A stretch of 64,000 nucleotides of DNA from JADCRZ01 sp037718865 (GTDB lineage: Bacteria > Bacteroidota > Bacteroidia > Chitinophagales > Chitinophagaceae), in the NCBI GenBank assembly GCA_037718865.1, contig JBBJMP010000008.1:186001-250000 (forward strand). The letters are read 5' to 3'. Under the pieces are notes generated by a model. That model saw only the letters and a list, made by a program, of their open reading frames with translations, searched no databases and had not been told where the DNA came from. Made by a program: the position numbers and the translations under genes. Below are positions 27,356 to 36,357 of the stretch, piece after piece. Position 1 is the first letter of the stretch; the number at the start of each line of letters is the position of its first letter.

Positions 27356-30300
27356 TTAGTAATTGAGTTTAAGGGAAAAAACATAAGACCGTGTATTGGG
27401 CGTATTGAAATAATCCTGACCCCTGCTGAGGAGAGTTCCTGCCAGGTTGGTATCAGGATCTATACCTCTCACTCCCGTCCATAACAACAGGTTACGTCCC
27501 GTGGCGGAGAATTCAATGGATTGAAAAGGGGTTCTTTTACGGAAGCCTTCCGTATCCAGCCGGTAACTCAGCGAAACCTGTCTTAATCTTGTCCAGCTTC
27601 CATCAGTAATAAGGTGTTCTTTTAAGCTACTGAAGCCACCACCCAGGGAAGTGTAGAAAGGTTCATCAAGCAGTACCGGCCCGCCACCAAAATCCTGGAG
27701 ATTGCCTCTCACCGTAGTGCCGGCTTTGAATACTTTACCTACATAGTTTTTTACATCCTGCGATAAGGTTACTTGGTTACCTACGTCAGCATGGGTTCCG
27801 AAATTATACATCACTCCCCTGGTTCCTTCAAAGAAATCCCCTCCCTGCGACGTTTCAAACAAGACATCCAGGGACCAGGTTTTGTAGGAAAATCCTGTTC
27901 CGAAGCCGCCTCCCCAATCCGGGTTGGGATCTCCTACAACATCCAGGGCGGCAGCCAGTTTGGGGAAGTTATTTGCATCAAGGGCTAAAGACCCGTCTTT
28001 ACTGCGGTCATACTTGCCTGCCCAGAACACGCCGGCGGGTTTGCCAACAACGGCGCTGGGAATAATGGTAGAAATATTGCTGGCGACTACGGTGATTAAG
28101 CTAGTGCCTGCAAGGTCAGTAACCTTATTGCGGTTTTGGTTGAAGTTGGCGCTAACGGTCCACTTCAAGGTTTTTGAGCGGAGCAGGTCAACAGACAGGT
28201 CGAATTCTACTCCTTTATTTTCCAGCGTAGCCGCATTGGTATACTTCGAAGCAAAACCGGTGGAGGAAGGCAGTGAAACCGGTATCAGCATATCTTTTGT
28301 TTCATTCTGGTAATATGTGACACCTGCACGCAACCGGTCGTTCCAAAACCGCAGGTCCGCGCCGAATTCATATTCTGTTTTCCTTTCCGGTTTCAGTTCT
28401 TCGTTACCCTGTTCGAAGCTTTGTATGAAAGCGCCGTTGCCGTATTGCGAGCCCGTTAACTGATCGCCAAGTACACCCTGGTTATAACTTGCGGATACAA
28501 AAGCCGTTTGTGTTTTATATGGAAGTGGCTGAACACCTACTACCCCGTATGAAGCCCTGAGTTTCCCAAAGCTGAGTCCGGGGAAATGGTCAAAAAACTT
28601 CAATTTGGTAAATTGCCATGCTATGTCTGCGGAAGGATAATAAAATGTCATATCAGATTTTTCACCAAAGGCAGAACCTGTTTCGCCGGCGGCAGATATA
28701 TTCAGGAATATGGCATCATAGGCGGAAAAGCCCGCCGTATTATATAACCGCCCTGTTTTGATATGGGCGTGTTCATTTACCGACGACTTGTTCAGGTTGG
28801 TAGCATTCGAAAAATTTACCGGGCCGTCGGGAATAATAAAATTTGTAACCGTGGTGCCATTTGAATAGTATTTGTTGTCATTTACACTGAAGCCTAAAAT
28901 ATAGCTGACTGAAAAATGCTTTCCCAGGTCTGTCGACGCTTTACCGATCAGGTCAGCGGTCCAGGTGGTTTCTTTTATGATCGATTCATTAAATTGACCG
29001 TTACCTGAATTGGCAAGGTCATTCACCGGCAGGTAAGCAAGTCTTTCATCCGTATACATGTCATAACCTGCACGGGCTATGATGTCAAACCATTTCAAAG
29101 GCTTAATGCTTAGTTCAATGCTGTTAACAAACCGGTCTACCTGTGAAGTATAATTCTGCTCGTTTAATGCCCATATGGGGTTACCAAGCCCTGGATTTGC
29201 CAGAGCACCCAGATAATTGCGGTAGTTTCGCTGACGGTTAAGCGCCGGGGAAGCGGTAGAACCGGCATAATAACTTCCTTTATAATCGGTAATGTCAAAA
29301 TCAGGCGCATTTCGCAATAAGGCCGCCATAGGGCCTGAAATATTATTGCTTCTTCCTATGCGCTTCGAGCTGATCGTGGTGAATGAAGAATTGGTTGACA
29401 GCCTGAACACCTCGTTAAACGTACGTTCGGTATTTAATTTAAATGTAGTGCGGTGATAATCGCTGTTGCCATCCATAACCCCCTTTTGATTCAGATCGCC
29501 GGCGCTTAAATAAAAAGTGGATTTTTCGTTGCCGCCACTTACATTTATCGCGTTGTCAAAGGCAACACCCGTTCTGAAAACCTGGTCGTAATTTGATGCT
29601 GTAAATATGTCGCGGGAATTCTTTTTGATAATCGGGTAATACCGCCTGCCGCCGATCGCTTCAAAGAAAGCCCCTGTTGTATTTACCAGGTCTTCGCCGC
29701 CGATACGGTCAGCAATCCTATCACCCCATGAATTGGTAGCTGTCGGACTGTAAACACCGTTGGCCCCCTGACCAAAAGAGGTTTGCCTGTCATGGTACAT
29801 ATTCGGCTCGTCAAATGAAACACTTGAATTCAACGAAATCCTTAACCTGTCTTTACTTCCCTTTTTGGTAGTGATGATAATTACTCCGTTTGCGGCCCTG
29901 GAACCCCAGACAGCCGCCGCAGATGCACCTTTAAGCACCTGGAGCGATGCGATGTCATTCGGGTTGATATCGTTTAAGCGGGACTGTTGTAACACGCCCT
30001 GTATATCGCTGCCAACAATAGAGTTAGAGACAGGAATACCATCAATAATGATCAGCGGCTGGTTATTTCCCGTAAGTGTATTCAGACCGCGGATCTGAAT
30101 GAATGAACCGGCGCCGGGATCACCTCCCGACCTGTTAATTTTGACACCGGAAGCCTTGCCGGCCAAACCGTTTATGATATTGCCTTCGCCTGAATTGACG
30201 ATACTGTTCCCGGCTATTTTCGAGCTTGTTGCCGCTGACCTGTCTGACCGTTCTTTAAAACCAAGTGCGCTTACTACAACCTGTGAGAGCTGATCGGATG

Positions 30301-30595
30301 TTTCCGTTAATTCAATATTTACAGTATTATCTGCACCTACCTGTACTTCTTTCTTTTCAAACCCTACTGAAGAGAACATGATTACGGGATTTGGCGCATC
30401 GGTAGCTATCTCGAAAGAACCATTGCCATCCGTTTCTGTACCTTTGGCAGCGCCTTTAAGTAATATGCTCACTCCCGCTAACCCTGATTTATCTGTCGCC
30501 GAATTGACTGTCCCCCTGACGACTCTTTTCTGTGCGTAACTGCTGCAGTTAATAAAGAATATAAATAATAGGAGACAAGGTAAACCTTTTGTCAT
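27356..30595 (-). CDS. SusC/RagA-family TonB-linked outer-membrane transporter
   Basis: 1079 residues. Signal peptide, then the carboxypeptidase-D-like repeat (VVRGTVNSATDKSGLAGVSILLKG), an STN-free plug with the SusC hallmarks IRGLNTLTGNNQPLIIIDGIP and LQVLKGASAAAVWGSRAANGVIIITTKKG, and a 22-strand barrel ending SYVFSLKLNY. It transports substrate delivered by the SusD-like partner. It is paralogous to the 53642-56866 gene: both share the VVSxLGFxER signature after the CTD-like domain and the same plug phrasing (QQSRLNDINPNDI). It is the first gene of this leftward unit. Confidence 0.95.
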   Translation of the reverse strand: MTKGLPCLLLFIFFINCSSYAQKRVVRGTVNSATDKSGLAGVSILLKGAAKGTETDGNGSFEIATDAPNPVIMFSSVGFEKKEVQVGADNTVNIELTETSDQLSQVVVSALGFKERSDRSAATSSKIAGNSIVNSGEGNIINGLAGKASGVKINRSGGDPGAGSFIQIRGLNTLTGNNQPLIIIDGIPVSNSIVGSDIQGVLQQSRLNDINPNDIASLQVLKGASAAAVWGSRAANGVIIITTKKGSKDRLRISLNSSVSFDEPNMYHDRQTSFGQGANGVYSPTATNSWGDRIADRIGGEDLVNTTGAFFEAIGGRRYYPIIKKNSRDIFTASNYDQVFRTGVAFDNAINVSGGNEKSTFYLSAGDLNQKGVMDGNSDYHRTTFKLNTERTFNEVFRLSTNSSFTTISSKRIGRSNNISGPMAALLRNAPDFDITDYKGSYYAGSTASPALNRQRNYRNYLGALANPGLGNPIWALNEQNYTSQVDRFVNSIELSIKPLKWFDIIARAGYDMYTDERLAYLPVNDLANSGNGQFNESIIKETTWTADLIGKASTDLGKHFSVSYILGFSVNDNKYYSNGTTVTNFIIPDGPVNFSNATNLNKSSVNEHAHIKTGRLYNTAGFSAYDAIFLNISAAGETGSAFGEKSDMTFYYPSADIAWQFTKLKFFDHFPGLSFGKLRASYGVVGVQPLPYKTQTAFVSASYNQGVLGDQLTGSQYGNGAFIQSFEQGNEELKPERKTEYEFGADLRFWNDRLRAGVTYYQNETKDMLIPVSLPSSTGFASKYTNAATLENKGVEFDLSVDLLRSKTLKWTVSANFNQNRNKVTDLAGTSLITVVASNISTIIPSAVVGKPAGVFWAGKYDRSKDGSLALDANNFPKLAAALDVVGDPNPDWGGGFGTGFSYKTWSLDVLFETSQGGDFFEGTRGVMYNFGTHADVGNQVTLSQDVKNYVGKVFKAGTTVRGNLQDFGGGPVLLDEPFYTSLGGGFSSLKEHLITDGSWTRLRQVSLSYRLDTEGFRKRTPFQSIEFSATGRNLLLWTGVRGIDPDTNLAGTLLSRGQDYFNTPNTRSYVFSLKLNY

Positions 30596-30774
30596 GTTAC
30601 ATTAGTTTATGGTGGGAAAATAATGGCAGCAAAAGTTACCTGATCCCATAACGGATCATTGCATGTTGACCAATTATGCAGCATAAATGCTTATGATGTA
30701 TAAGTGAAGATTTCTACAGTACGATATGTATTGAAGGGCATCTGTAAGCCCGAAATACCTGGGATATTTACCGG

Positions 30775-31782
30775 TTATTTATTTATTTGCTTTTGCATCA
30801 CCATCACACCATTGATAATAAACGTGCTTCCCGCATCTGCATCAATATTATACACTTTCTGTATTCCCATAGCTTTCTCTGTTTTATCCCAAACGGTAAA
30901 AACTTCATATTTGCCCGTTTTTGTATTCCTGCATAAAACCTCTTCACCCGCCTTTACAGAACCAATACTTTTGACGCCGGTTGTTGTGGTAACTGGGTGA
31001 TTTGGAGTTGCTTCCAATTGCCTGGTAAAAAGCTCAACCTCAAGGGCTCCAGCTGTCAGCTGTTCTTTTGCATGCACCAGTATCAATTGTGTGATTGCAT
31101 AATTTTTTGCTTCATGTACGGTTAGCGATTTTACTGTAACGATGGCCGGCTGACGTGTAACGGGATCTACAGAAATCACTTTATCGCCCGTTTTAATATC
31201 ACTCAATAATTTTTTATTGCCATCTGCCATCGCTACTTCTTCATCTCCCGGAAAACAAATGTCATTTCCGTAAGTACCTGCTTCGGACCTGTCTATCTCT
31301 TTTCCTTTCAGCGAAGATTTATACTGTTGATAGCTATACTCCTTCGAAAGCAGGTAGGATAGTTTCAAAACAAAAAGTTTCTCTTCTTTATCTATCTCAT
31401 GAATATCTTCAAAATATTTCTCCCATACTTTACCATCTGCCGATATATTAGGTAAACACGCCACATATTGCTTACCTTTCTCGTTAGTGTAATAGATCAT
31501 CGTGCCTAACGTGCTGCCATCGGCTTTGGCGAAGAGGGTATACAGGTCTACCCTTTTCTTCATGCCATCGTCACCGGTTATAAAATAGGGTTTTTTTCCT
31601 TCATACCTGTCCAGCACATAAGTATTGTTATCGAATTTTGCATAGGTAATGTTATCCAGGTCTTTAATAATAAACGTTTTTGCCTTTTGATATTGTTCCA
31701 TGGTAAGGCCCTGAGGCGTTTGAGCCATAGCGAGGATTACTGCAATTGACAATAACCAGGTTGATACAATTTTCCGGTTCAT
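30775..31782 (-). CDS. Secreted protein with C-terminal Hint (intein-like) domain
   Basis: 335 residues. Signal peptide (LLSIAVILAMA-Q), an N-terminal region of about 150 residues without recognised domain (YAKFDNNTYVLDRYEG; KVWEKYFEDIHEID), then a Hint fold. Cys176 opens CFPGDEEVAMADGNKKLLSD, followed by DIKTGDKVISVD, the ATPNHPV block (His about 262), and STFIINGVMVMQKQ near the end. Cys1 and the block-B His are present, but the terminal His-Asn needed for splicing is absent, so splicing is excluded and thiol-mediated self-cleavage at Cys176 is the most that could occur. Hint domains of this type occur in secreted and polymorphic-toxin-like proteins; no toxin domain is visible here. Confidence 0.8.
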   Translation of the reverse strand: MNRKIVSTWLLSIAVILAMAQTPQGLTMEQYQKAKTFIIKDLDNITYAKFDNNTYVLDRYEGKKPYFITGDDGMKKRVDLYTLFAKADGSTLGTMIYYTNEKGKQYVACLPNISADGKVWEKYFEDIHEIDKEEKLFVLKLSYLLSKEYSYQQYKSSLKGKEIDRSEAGTYGNDICFPGDEEVAMADGNKKLLSDIKTGDKVISVDPVTRQPAIVTVKSLTVHEAKNYAITQLILVHAKEQLTAGALEVELFTRQLEATPNHPVTTTTGVKSIGSVKAGEEVLCRNTKTGKYEVFTVWDKTEKAMGIQKVYNIDADAGSTFIINGVMVMQKQINK

Positions 31783-31817
31783 AAAATTATTTTTAATTAT
31801 TTTATATTTAGTTCCCC

Positions 31818-31841
31818 GTGGTTGGTGTTTTCACCAACCAC
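31818..31841. repeat. Second copy of the GTGGTTGGTG-TTTT-CACCAACCAC palindrome
   Basis: Identical over 24 bp (and preceding CCC) to 21499-21522. It lies between the Hint-domain gene and the aminotransferase gene, next to the 8-bp repeat array. Confidence 0.85.
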
Positions 31842-31846
31842 AGGCA

Positions 31847-31875
31847 AACATTCGCACATCCGCACATTTACATTT
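31847..31875 (-). repeat. 8-bp tandem repeat after aminotransferase stop (copy B)
   Basis: Units CGCACATC/CGCACATT plus degenerate flanking units (plus strand); coding-strand sense is AATGTGCG. It starts 2 bp after the aminotransferase stop codon. Confidence 0.7.
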
Positions 31876-31877
31876 GC

Positions 31878-33046
31878 TTAAGCCAACTCCTTAAAAGCTG
31901 TTGCAAAAGCTTCCATTTCATCCATTCTACCAATACTTACTCTACACCATTCTTTACCTACAAATTTCCATGAGCGCACGCCTACGCTGCGTTTCATCAT
32001 TTCTTCCGCAAACCTTTTGCTTTCCATCTTTACCGGAAACATGACAAAGTTGGCCGATGAGGGAATAAATTCGTAACCTTCACTTTTCAGGGTGCTGTAC
32101 AGAAACTTTTTAGATTCCATTGTTTTATTGAAAGCATCCTTCAATAATCTGTATCCTGGTATGCAGCTACTGCAGCACCAAGCGATGTTGCCGAGATACT
32201 CTGACCTCCCGCTGTATACATACTCAGTTTTGTAACTGTTTCAGGCTGGGCTACCAGGTAACCTACACGTAAACCGGCAAATCCGTACAGTTTGGAGAAC
32301 GTTCTTGCCACAACAATATTTTGACCTTTTTTTACACTGTCAATCAATGAAACGCTTTTGGGATCATCGAGGTAATCTATGTATGCTTCATCAACAAACA
32401 CGGTTGTTTTTTTGGATACTCTTTCACAGAAAGCTTTCAACTTAGCCGTATCTGCCACAGTAGCTGTCGGATTATTTGGATTACAGATATATACCAGAGA
32501 AGTTTTGCTGTCGATAACTTTTTCCATGGCGTCAAGATCATATACGTGATCCGCAGTTAAAGGCACCCTGATCACTTTTGTACCCAATTGTTCTGCATGC
32601 CGCAACAAGTCTTCATAGGTTGGTGTGGCCGATACGATAGTTCCCTTTCCATAATAAAGCGCAGCAGCCAGTAATAAAGGCGAAGAGCCTGCACCCATTA
32701 ATAGTTGTCCGGTTTTTAAACCTTCATAAGCCATTATCTTTTCTTCAAGTGCCTGACGGCTGTCACGTGGATACTGGTAACTCAGTTCAATCGCCTCTGT
32801 TATCGCTTTTTTTGCTTTAGCCGACGGACCGAAAGGGTTTTCGTTAGCAAGCAGCCGCGCTTTTATTGCAGGTGGCGTAGTTTCAATGGCTTCCATGTCT
32901 GAACTGTAAAAGGCAGGCCCCGGAGCAGGTATTTCAGCAAATGGCTTTCCATACGTTTCATTCAACAAGCCGTTAAATAATGCAAATCCTCCTGTCAATA
33001 ATGCGCCTCGTTTAAATAGCTCCCTGCGTTTGAGTGGTGTAGACAT
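31878..33046 (-). pseudogene. Tat-exported histidinol-phosphate aminotransferase-like enzyme, split by a frameshift
   Basis: Two overlapping frames make one PLP aminotransferase. The first (33046-32141, 301 residues) has a Tat signal (KRRELFKRGALLTGGFALF), LLANENPFGPS, MGAGSSPLLLAAALYYG, YICNPNNPTATV, DEAYIDYLDD and the PLP-lysine motif ARTFSKLYGFAGLRVGY, ending AAYQDTDY-stop. The second (32144-31878, 88 residues) continues KDAFNKTMESKKFLYSTL...GYEFIPSSANFVMFPV and MKRSVGVRSW...WCRVSIGRMDEMEAF, the C-terminal Arg-bearing domain. They overlap by 4 bp (TTGA). One added base at GATTATTG (for instance GATTTATTG) restores a 389-residue protein of normal length. All catalytic residues are intact, so the lesion is recent, a sequencing error, or a tolerated re-initiation. 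It is probably coupled with the amine oxidase gene 47 bp upstream. Confidence 0.8.
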
Positions 33047-33093
33047 AAAATAAATTTAATTGTATAAGTAAAATGTTGAAATCATCGTGATAA

Positions 33094-34575
33094 TTATTTC
33101 ACCGTTTGATAAGTAACATTAAGGCCATGTACTTTTGCATGCAATGCCGTCACTACTGTCCGCGCCGACTCCAGGGCGCCGGCCATCCATCCGTTTAAAT
33201 AGGTTAAATGCTCTCCTGCAAAGAATACGTGGTTATCCGGAGGCAATAACTTTTTATAGAGTGTATCCCTTTCTTCCTCTGAATAAATGGCCCATCCACC
33301 CATTGAATATTTTGTCTTGTGCCAGCTGACTGAATATGATTTATTGTCATAATCTTTCTCATATTGAGGGTGCACCAACAGACCTTTTTCATAGGCAAGT
33401 TTTTCACGGTCTTTATAAGACATCTCTCCTACTTTTTTAGCGCGGTCATTAAAGTTGTAATAGCCTAAAAGCAAACCTTTGTTACTTAAATAATCGTGGG
33501 ATGGATAGAAAATCTGATAAAGTAAATTATTGGTGTAGGTGATACCTCCATAAATCATTTCATCTTCTTCCCAAAAGCGTCGTTTGAACTGCATGCCTAT
33601 CTTGCCAGCCATTATGTAAGCTATCTTATCAATAGCCCTGCTTACATCGGATGAAAAATTATGGTCTATATTGCTCAGGACGGGCAATGGAATTGTGCAA
33701 ATACAATAGTCTCCCTGTAATTCATGTTCCCCTGTTTTGTCTTTGTAGGTAACCTTCACTCCTTCAGTAAAATTTTTGATAGAAGTTACCTCTGCATTCG
33801 ATTTTATCAGATGCCCTATCTTCTTTTCAAATGCTTTTGCAATCCTGTCGTTTCCACCTACGGCCTGCAGCATCACCATCTGCAGTTCTATGGCATATTC
33901 TCCTACGTTATAAAATTCAGGGCTTGCCAATCCGGAATTTATAATGTTGGCCAGTCTGTGTGGTTCGGCTATTCTGCCTACTTTTTCGCCGGCCCCGGGA
34001 GGTTCTATGTATCCTCTGCGGGCTGACGCTTTATAGAGGTTGTCAATATTAAGGCCGCCTTCGGCCCGCAGGTATTCCAGAAATTTTTGACCATCTTCTT
34101 TTGTCAGGGCAGTATCCAATTGAGACTTATCTACGGCTTTTGCCAACAATTCTGCCATATAACCACGCATATCGTTGTGAATTTCCTTCTTCCTGATTTT
34201 TTTATTTGACAACGAACCTTGTCCTTCGCTAAAATAATAAGCTGCCTCGTTCACGTTATTATATACTTCCAGAGGAACGCCCAGTTCCTTACAATAATGC
34301 AGGGTGATCAGGTGATGATGAGGGATGCGTGAAGGGCCTGCGTTATAATACATTCCTTCGTCAAAATCGGCAATGGCTTTTCCATTTTCTGTTTCTTCCG
34401 AATGGGAACCTTTTCTAACGGTAAACACTCTGCCGCCAGCCCGGTCCCTGGCTTCTAAAATGGTGCATTGATAACCCAGTTTTGTAAGTTCGTATGCCGA
34501 AGCCATGCCGGCCAGGCCTGCCCCAAGTAATATTATTTTTTTCCCCAGGTTATCTGCTTTCGGCCGGATTAACAT
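33094..34575 (-). CDS. Flavin monoamine oxidase / L-amino-acid oxidase-like, N-terminally truncated
   Basis: 493 residues. FAD-binding GxGxxG (KIILLGAGLAGMASAYEL) and LEARDRAGGRVFTVR near the N-terminus, a central substrate region (FNEGMYYNAGPSRIPHHH-like), and the C-terminal FFAGEHLTYLNGWMAGALESARTVV flavin motif. It oxidatively deaminates amines or L-amino acids in this family. Related exported enzymes usually carry 30-60 residues with a Tat signal before the FAD motif; here only MLIRPKADNLG precedes it. Upstream sequence is the antisense of a truncated TonB receptor, so the natural 5' end and promoter seem to have been lost at about 34576. The protein could fold but may be unexpressed or unexported. 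Confidence 0.85.
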   Translation of the reverse strand: MLIRPKADNLGKKIILLGAGLAGMASAYELTKLGYQCTILEARDRAGGRVFTVRKGSHSEETENGKAIADFDEGMYYNAGPSRIPHHHLITLHYCKELGVPLEVYNNVNEAAYYFSEGQGSLSNKKIRKKEIHNDMRGYMAELLAKAVDKSQLDTALTKEDGQKFLEYLRAEGGLNIDNLYKASARRGYIEPPGAGEKVGRIAEPHRLANIINSGLASPEFYNVGEYAIELQMVMLQAVGGNDRIAKAFEKKIGHLIKSNAEVTSIKNFTEGVKVTYKDKTGEHELQGDYCICTIPLPVLSNIDHNFSSDVSRAIDKIAYIMAGKIGMQFKRRFWEEDEMIYGGITYTNNLLYQIFYPSHDYLSNKGLLLGYYNFNDRAKKVGEMSYKDREKLAYEKGLLVHPQYEKDYDNKSYSVSWHKTKYSMGGWAIYSEEERDTLYKKLLPPDNHVFFAGEHLTYLNGWMAGALESARTVVTALHAKVHGLNVTYQTVK

Positions 34576-35282
34576 CTCAGCTGATTCCCAATCTTGACAT
34601 CTCCATCGACGGGTACCAGGTAACCGTTGACAATCGGGTAGGCCTCACCGGTAGCTTCGTTTCAACAGACAATAATTTGCCTGCCGATGTTAAAAACGCC
34701 TTTGCCGCAACCGGCGCTAACCAGGCACAATTCTTCTTCAATGCTTTTGATACGCGCACAACAGGTGTTGAATTTACGGCATCCTACAAAATAAGAACGG
34801 GTAACACGAGTGACCTGTCGATCATAACCGGTGGCAATTTCATGAAAACAGAAGTCCTGAATGTACATCTTCCCGCTAAACTGAATGAGTCTTACCTGAA
34901 TACTGTTTTAAGTCCGGCGGAAAAAAACCGGATAGAAAAACAAACGCCAGGCAAGAAAATAAACCTGCAGGCCATTTACAGGATTAACAAGCTAAGTTTC
35001 ATGGTGAGGCCTGTGTACTTTGGTGAAGTAACATCGGCATCCGCATTAAGTGCCAACAATTATTTCTACCAGAAATATCCGGCTATACTTGTAACGGACA
35101 TTTCCGCCGGATACAAATTTAATTCGATGATCAGGATTACAGCCGGTTTGGAAAATACCTTCAATGAAGTGGGGGATTACGTAAGCAGGTCCATTTCGGG
35201 TTTCAGGACCCCCTCACCGGGTGGTTTGCAAAATGGAGCAACAGGCAGGCAGTTTTTTATTTCACTCAATGCCCAATTTTAA
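34576..35282 (+). pseudogene. 5'-truncated TonB-dependent receptor (C-terminal barrel only)
   Basis: The plus-strand frame is receptor-like only from QLIPNLDISIDGYQV (about 34578); codons from 34494 to there are antisense to the amine oxidase and not coding-like. About 235 residues remain, comprising the last barrel strands (FDTRTTGVEFTASYKI; LQAIYRINKLSFMVRPVYFGE; ITAGLENTFNEVGDYVSR) and a terminal aromatic strand (QFFISLNAQF). No signal peptide, plug or TonB box is present, against a usual length of 800-1000. The break coincides with the 5' break of the amine oxidase, pointing to a single deletion or inversion junction. Confidence 0.8.
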
Positions 35283-35293
35283 ATTCAATTTTT

Positions 35294-36109
35294 ATGAAAG
35301 ATAAACGTAAAGCCAACTATACTGGCACAGGGGCGCTTTCCCTGTTAACTTTGTGCATTTCAATATTTACTTCCTGCACAAAAACAGACTATTTGGATGT
35401 GGAGGCGGCAAACAGGCCGGCGTTAACTGCTAAGATAAGTTTTGTGAATGCGCGTCCGGTTAACCAGGGGATTAACTTCTATACCTATACCACCCAGGTT
35501 ACGGCTACTCCTGTTTTGATCAATAAAGCCACACCATATATGGAAACGCAGTTTGGTTTAGTGCAAATCAATATTGCAGCAGCAGCCAGCACATCATACC
35601 TGGCTTCCCGGGTATTTGGCGGTTCTGCAGAGTTTACTTCCTCGGGCGGTCCCAACGGACCTATTGCCGGATATTATCATACCGTGTTTGCACTCAAGGC
35701 AAAGGCTTTGAATTTTTCAGTGGATTCAATCATGTTGTTCTACGATGATCTAAGTGCACCTCCGGCGGGTAATGCAAAATTCCGGTTTGTAAATATTGCA
35801 ACGGCCTCTGGTGCCGTTGATGTGTTTTTTAATGGCAGCAGCGTATTCACCAATGTAACCTATGGCTCGGCTGGTGGAGCTGTCTTGTCTGGTGCCGGGT
35901 TAAACGCTTTTTCTATAGCGCCATTTAAAACAATCCCTGCCGGTAGGGGAAGCCTGGTGATCCGTACGTCGCCTGGCAATGCCGTTCAAATTAAACTGAA
36001 TAGTACCGAATGGGATGAATTCACATTTGCGGAAGGTAAGATTTATACCATTTTCATAAATGGGGACATTAACGCGTCGGTGGGCGCTGCAGCTTTAGTG
36101 CACAATTAA
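35294..36109 (+). CDS. DUF4397 domain-containing lipoprotein
   Basis: 271 residues. Signal peptide with lipobox (LSLLTLCISIFTSC). The body has the DUF4397 pattern of paired beta-rich modules: KISFVNARPVNQGINFYTY, and later AKFRFVNIATASGAVDVFFNGSSVF and AGRGSLVIRTSP...KIYTIFINGD. The function of the family is unknown; it is a cell-surface or periplasmic lipoprotein. It starts 11 bp after the truncated TonB receptor and was probably co-transcribed with it, so it may have lost its promoter. Confidence 0.85.
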   Translation: MKDKRKANYTGTGALSLLTLCISIFTSCTKTDYLDVEAANRPALTAKISFVNARPVNQGINFYTYTTQVTATPVLINKATPYMETQFGLVQINIAAAASTSYLASRVFGGSAEFTSSGGPNGPIAGYYHTVFALKAKALNFSVDSIMLFYDDLSAPPAGNAKFRFVNIATASGAVDVFFNGSSVFTNVTYGSAGGAVLSGAGLNAFSIAPFKTIPAGRGSLVIRTSPGNAVQIKLNSTEWDEFTFAEGKIYTIFINGDINASVGAAALVHN

Positions 36110-36116
36110 TTCCCGA

Positions 36117-36265
36117 CTTGTCATTTCCACGAAGCGCCATAACGTGCTGGCATTAAAAATAGCCTTTTGCGCGATTGTTCTCGCCTCTTGTCATTTCAGC
36201 GAAGCGCCATAACGTGCTTGAATAGAGTGGTTTTGCGCGCTTCATTGAAATCTCCTGACATTTAG
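36117..36265. repeat. Direct 70-bp-period repeat / MITE-like element
   Basis: Two copies of CTTGTCATTTCnnCGAAGCGCCATAACGTGCT begin at 36117 and 36187, each ending in TTTTGCGCG. A reverse-oriented end, CTTCATTGAAATCTCCTGACA, closes the block, matching the inverted form of GTCATTTCnnCGAAG. The arrangement resembles the palindromic GTCATTTC elements dispersed in Bacteroidota genomes. No transposase is present. Confidence 0.6.
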
Positions 36266-36357
36266 GTTCTTATTGCATACCCGGAAGAGATTTCAAATGG
36301 TCTATTCGATTGCGTTCCCGGATTTTAATCTATTTTTATTTATACAATTAAACGCCG

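Noticed and set aside
30775..31782. True intein or polymorphic toxin
   Set aside because: The terminal His-Asn and any C-extein are missing, there is no host-protein split and no toxin domain or immunity gene nearby.
36117..36220. Possible CRISPR-like repeats
   Set aside because: Only two copies with 70-bp period and an inverted end; no third repeat, no equal-length spacers and no cas genes.
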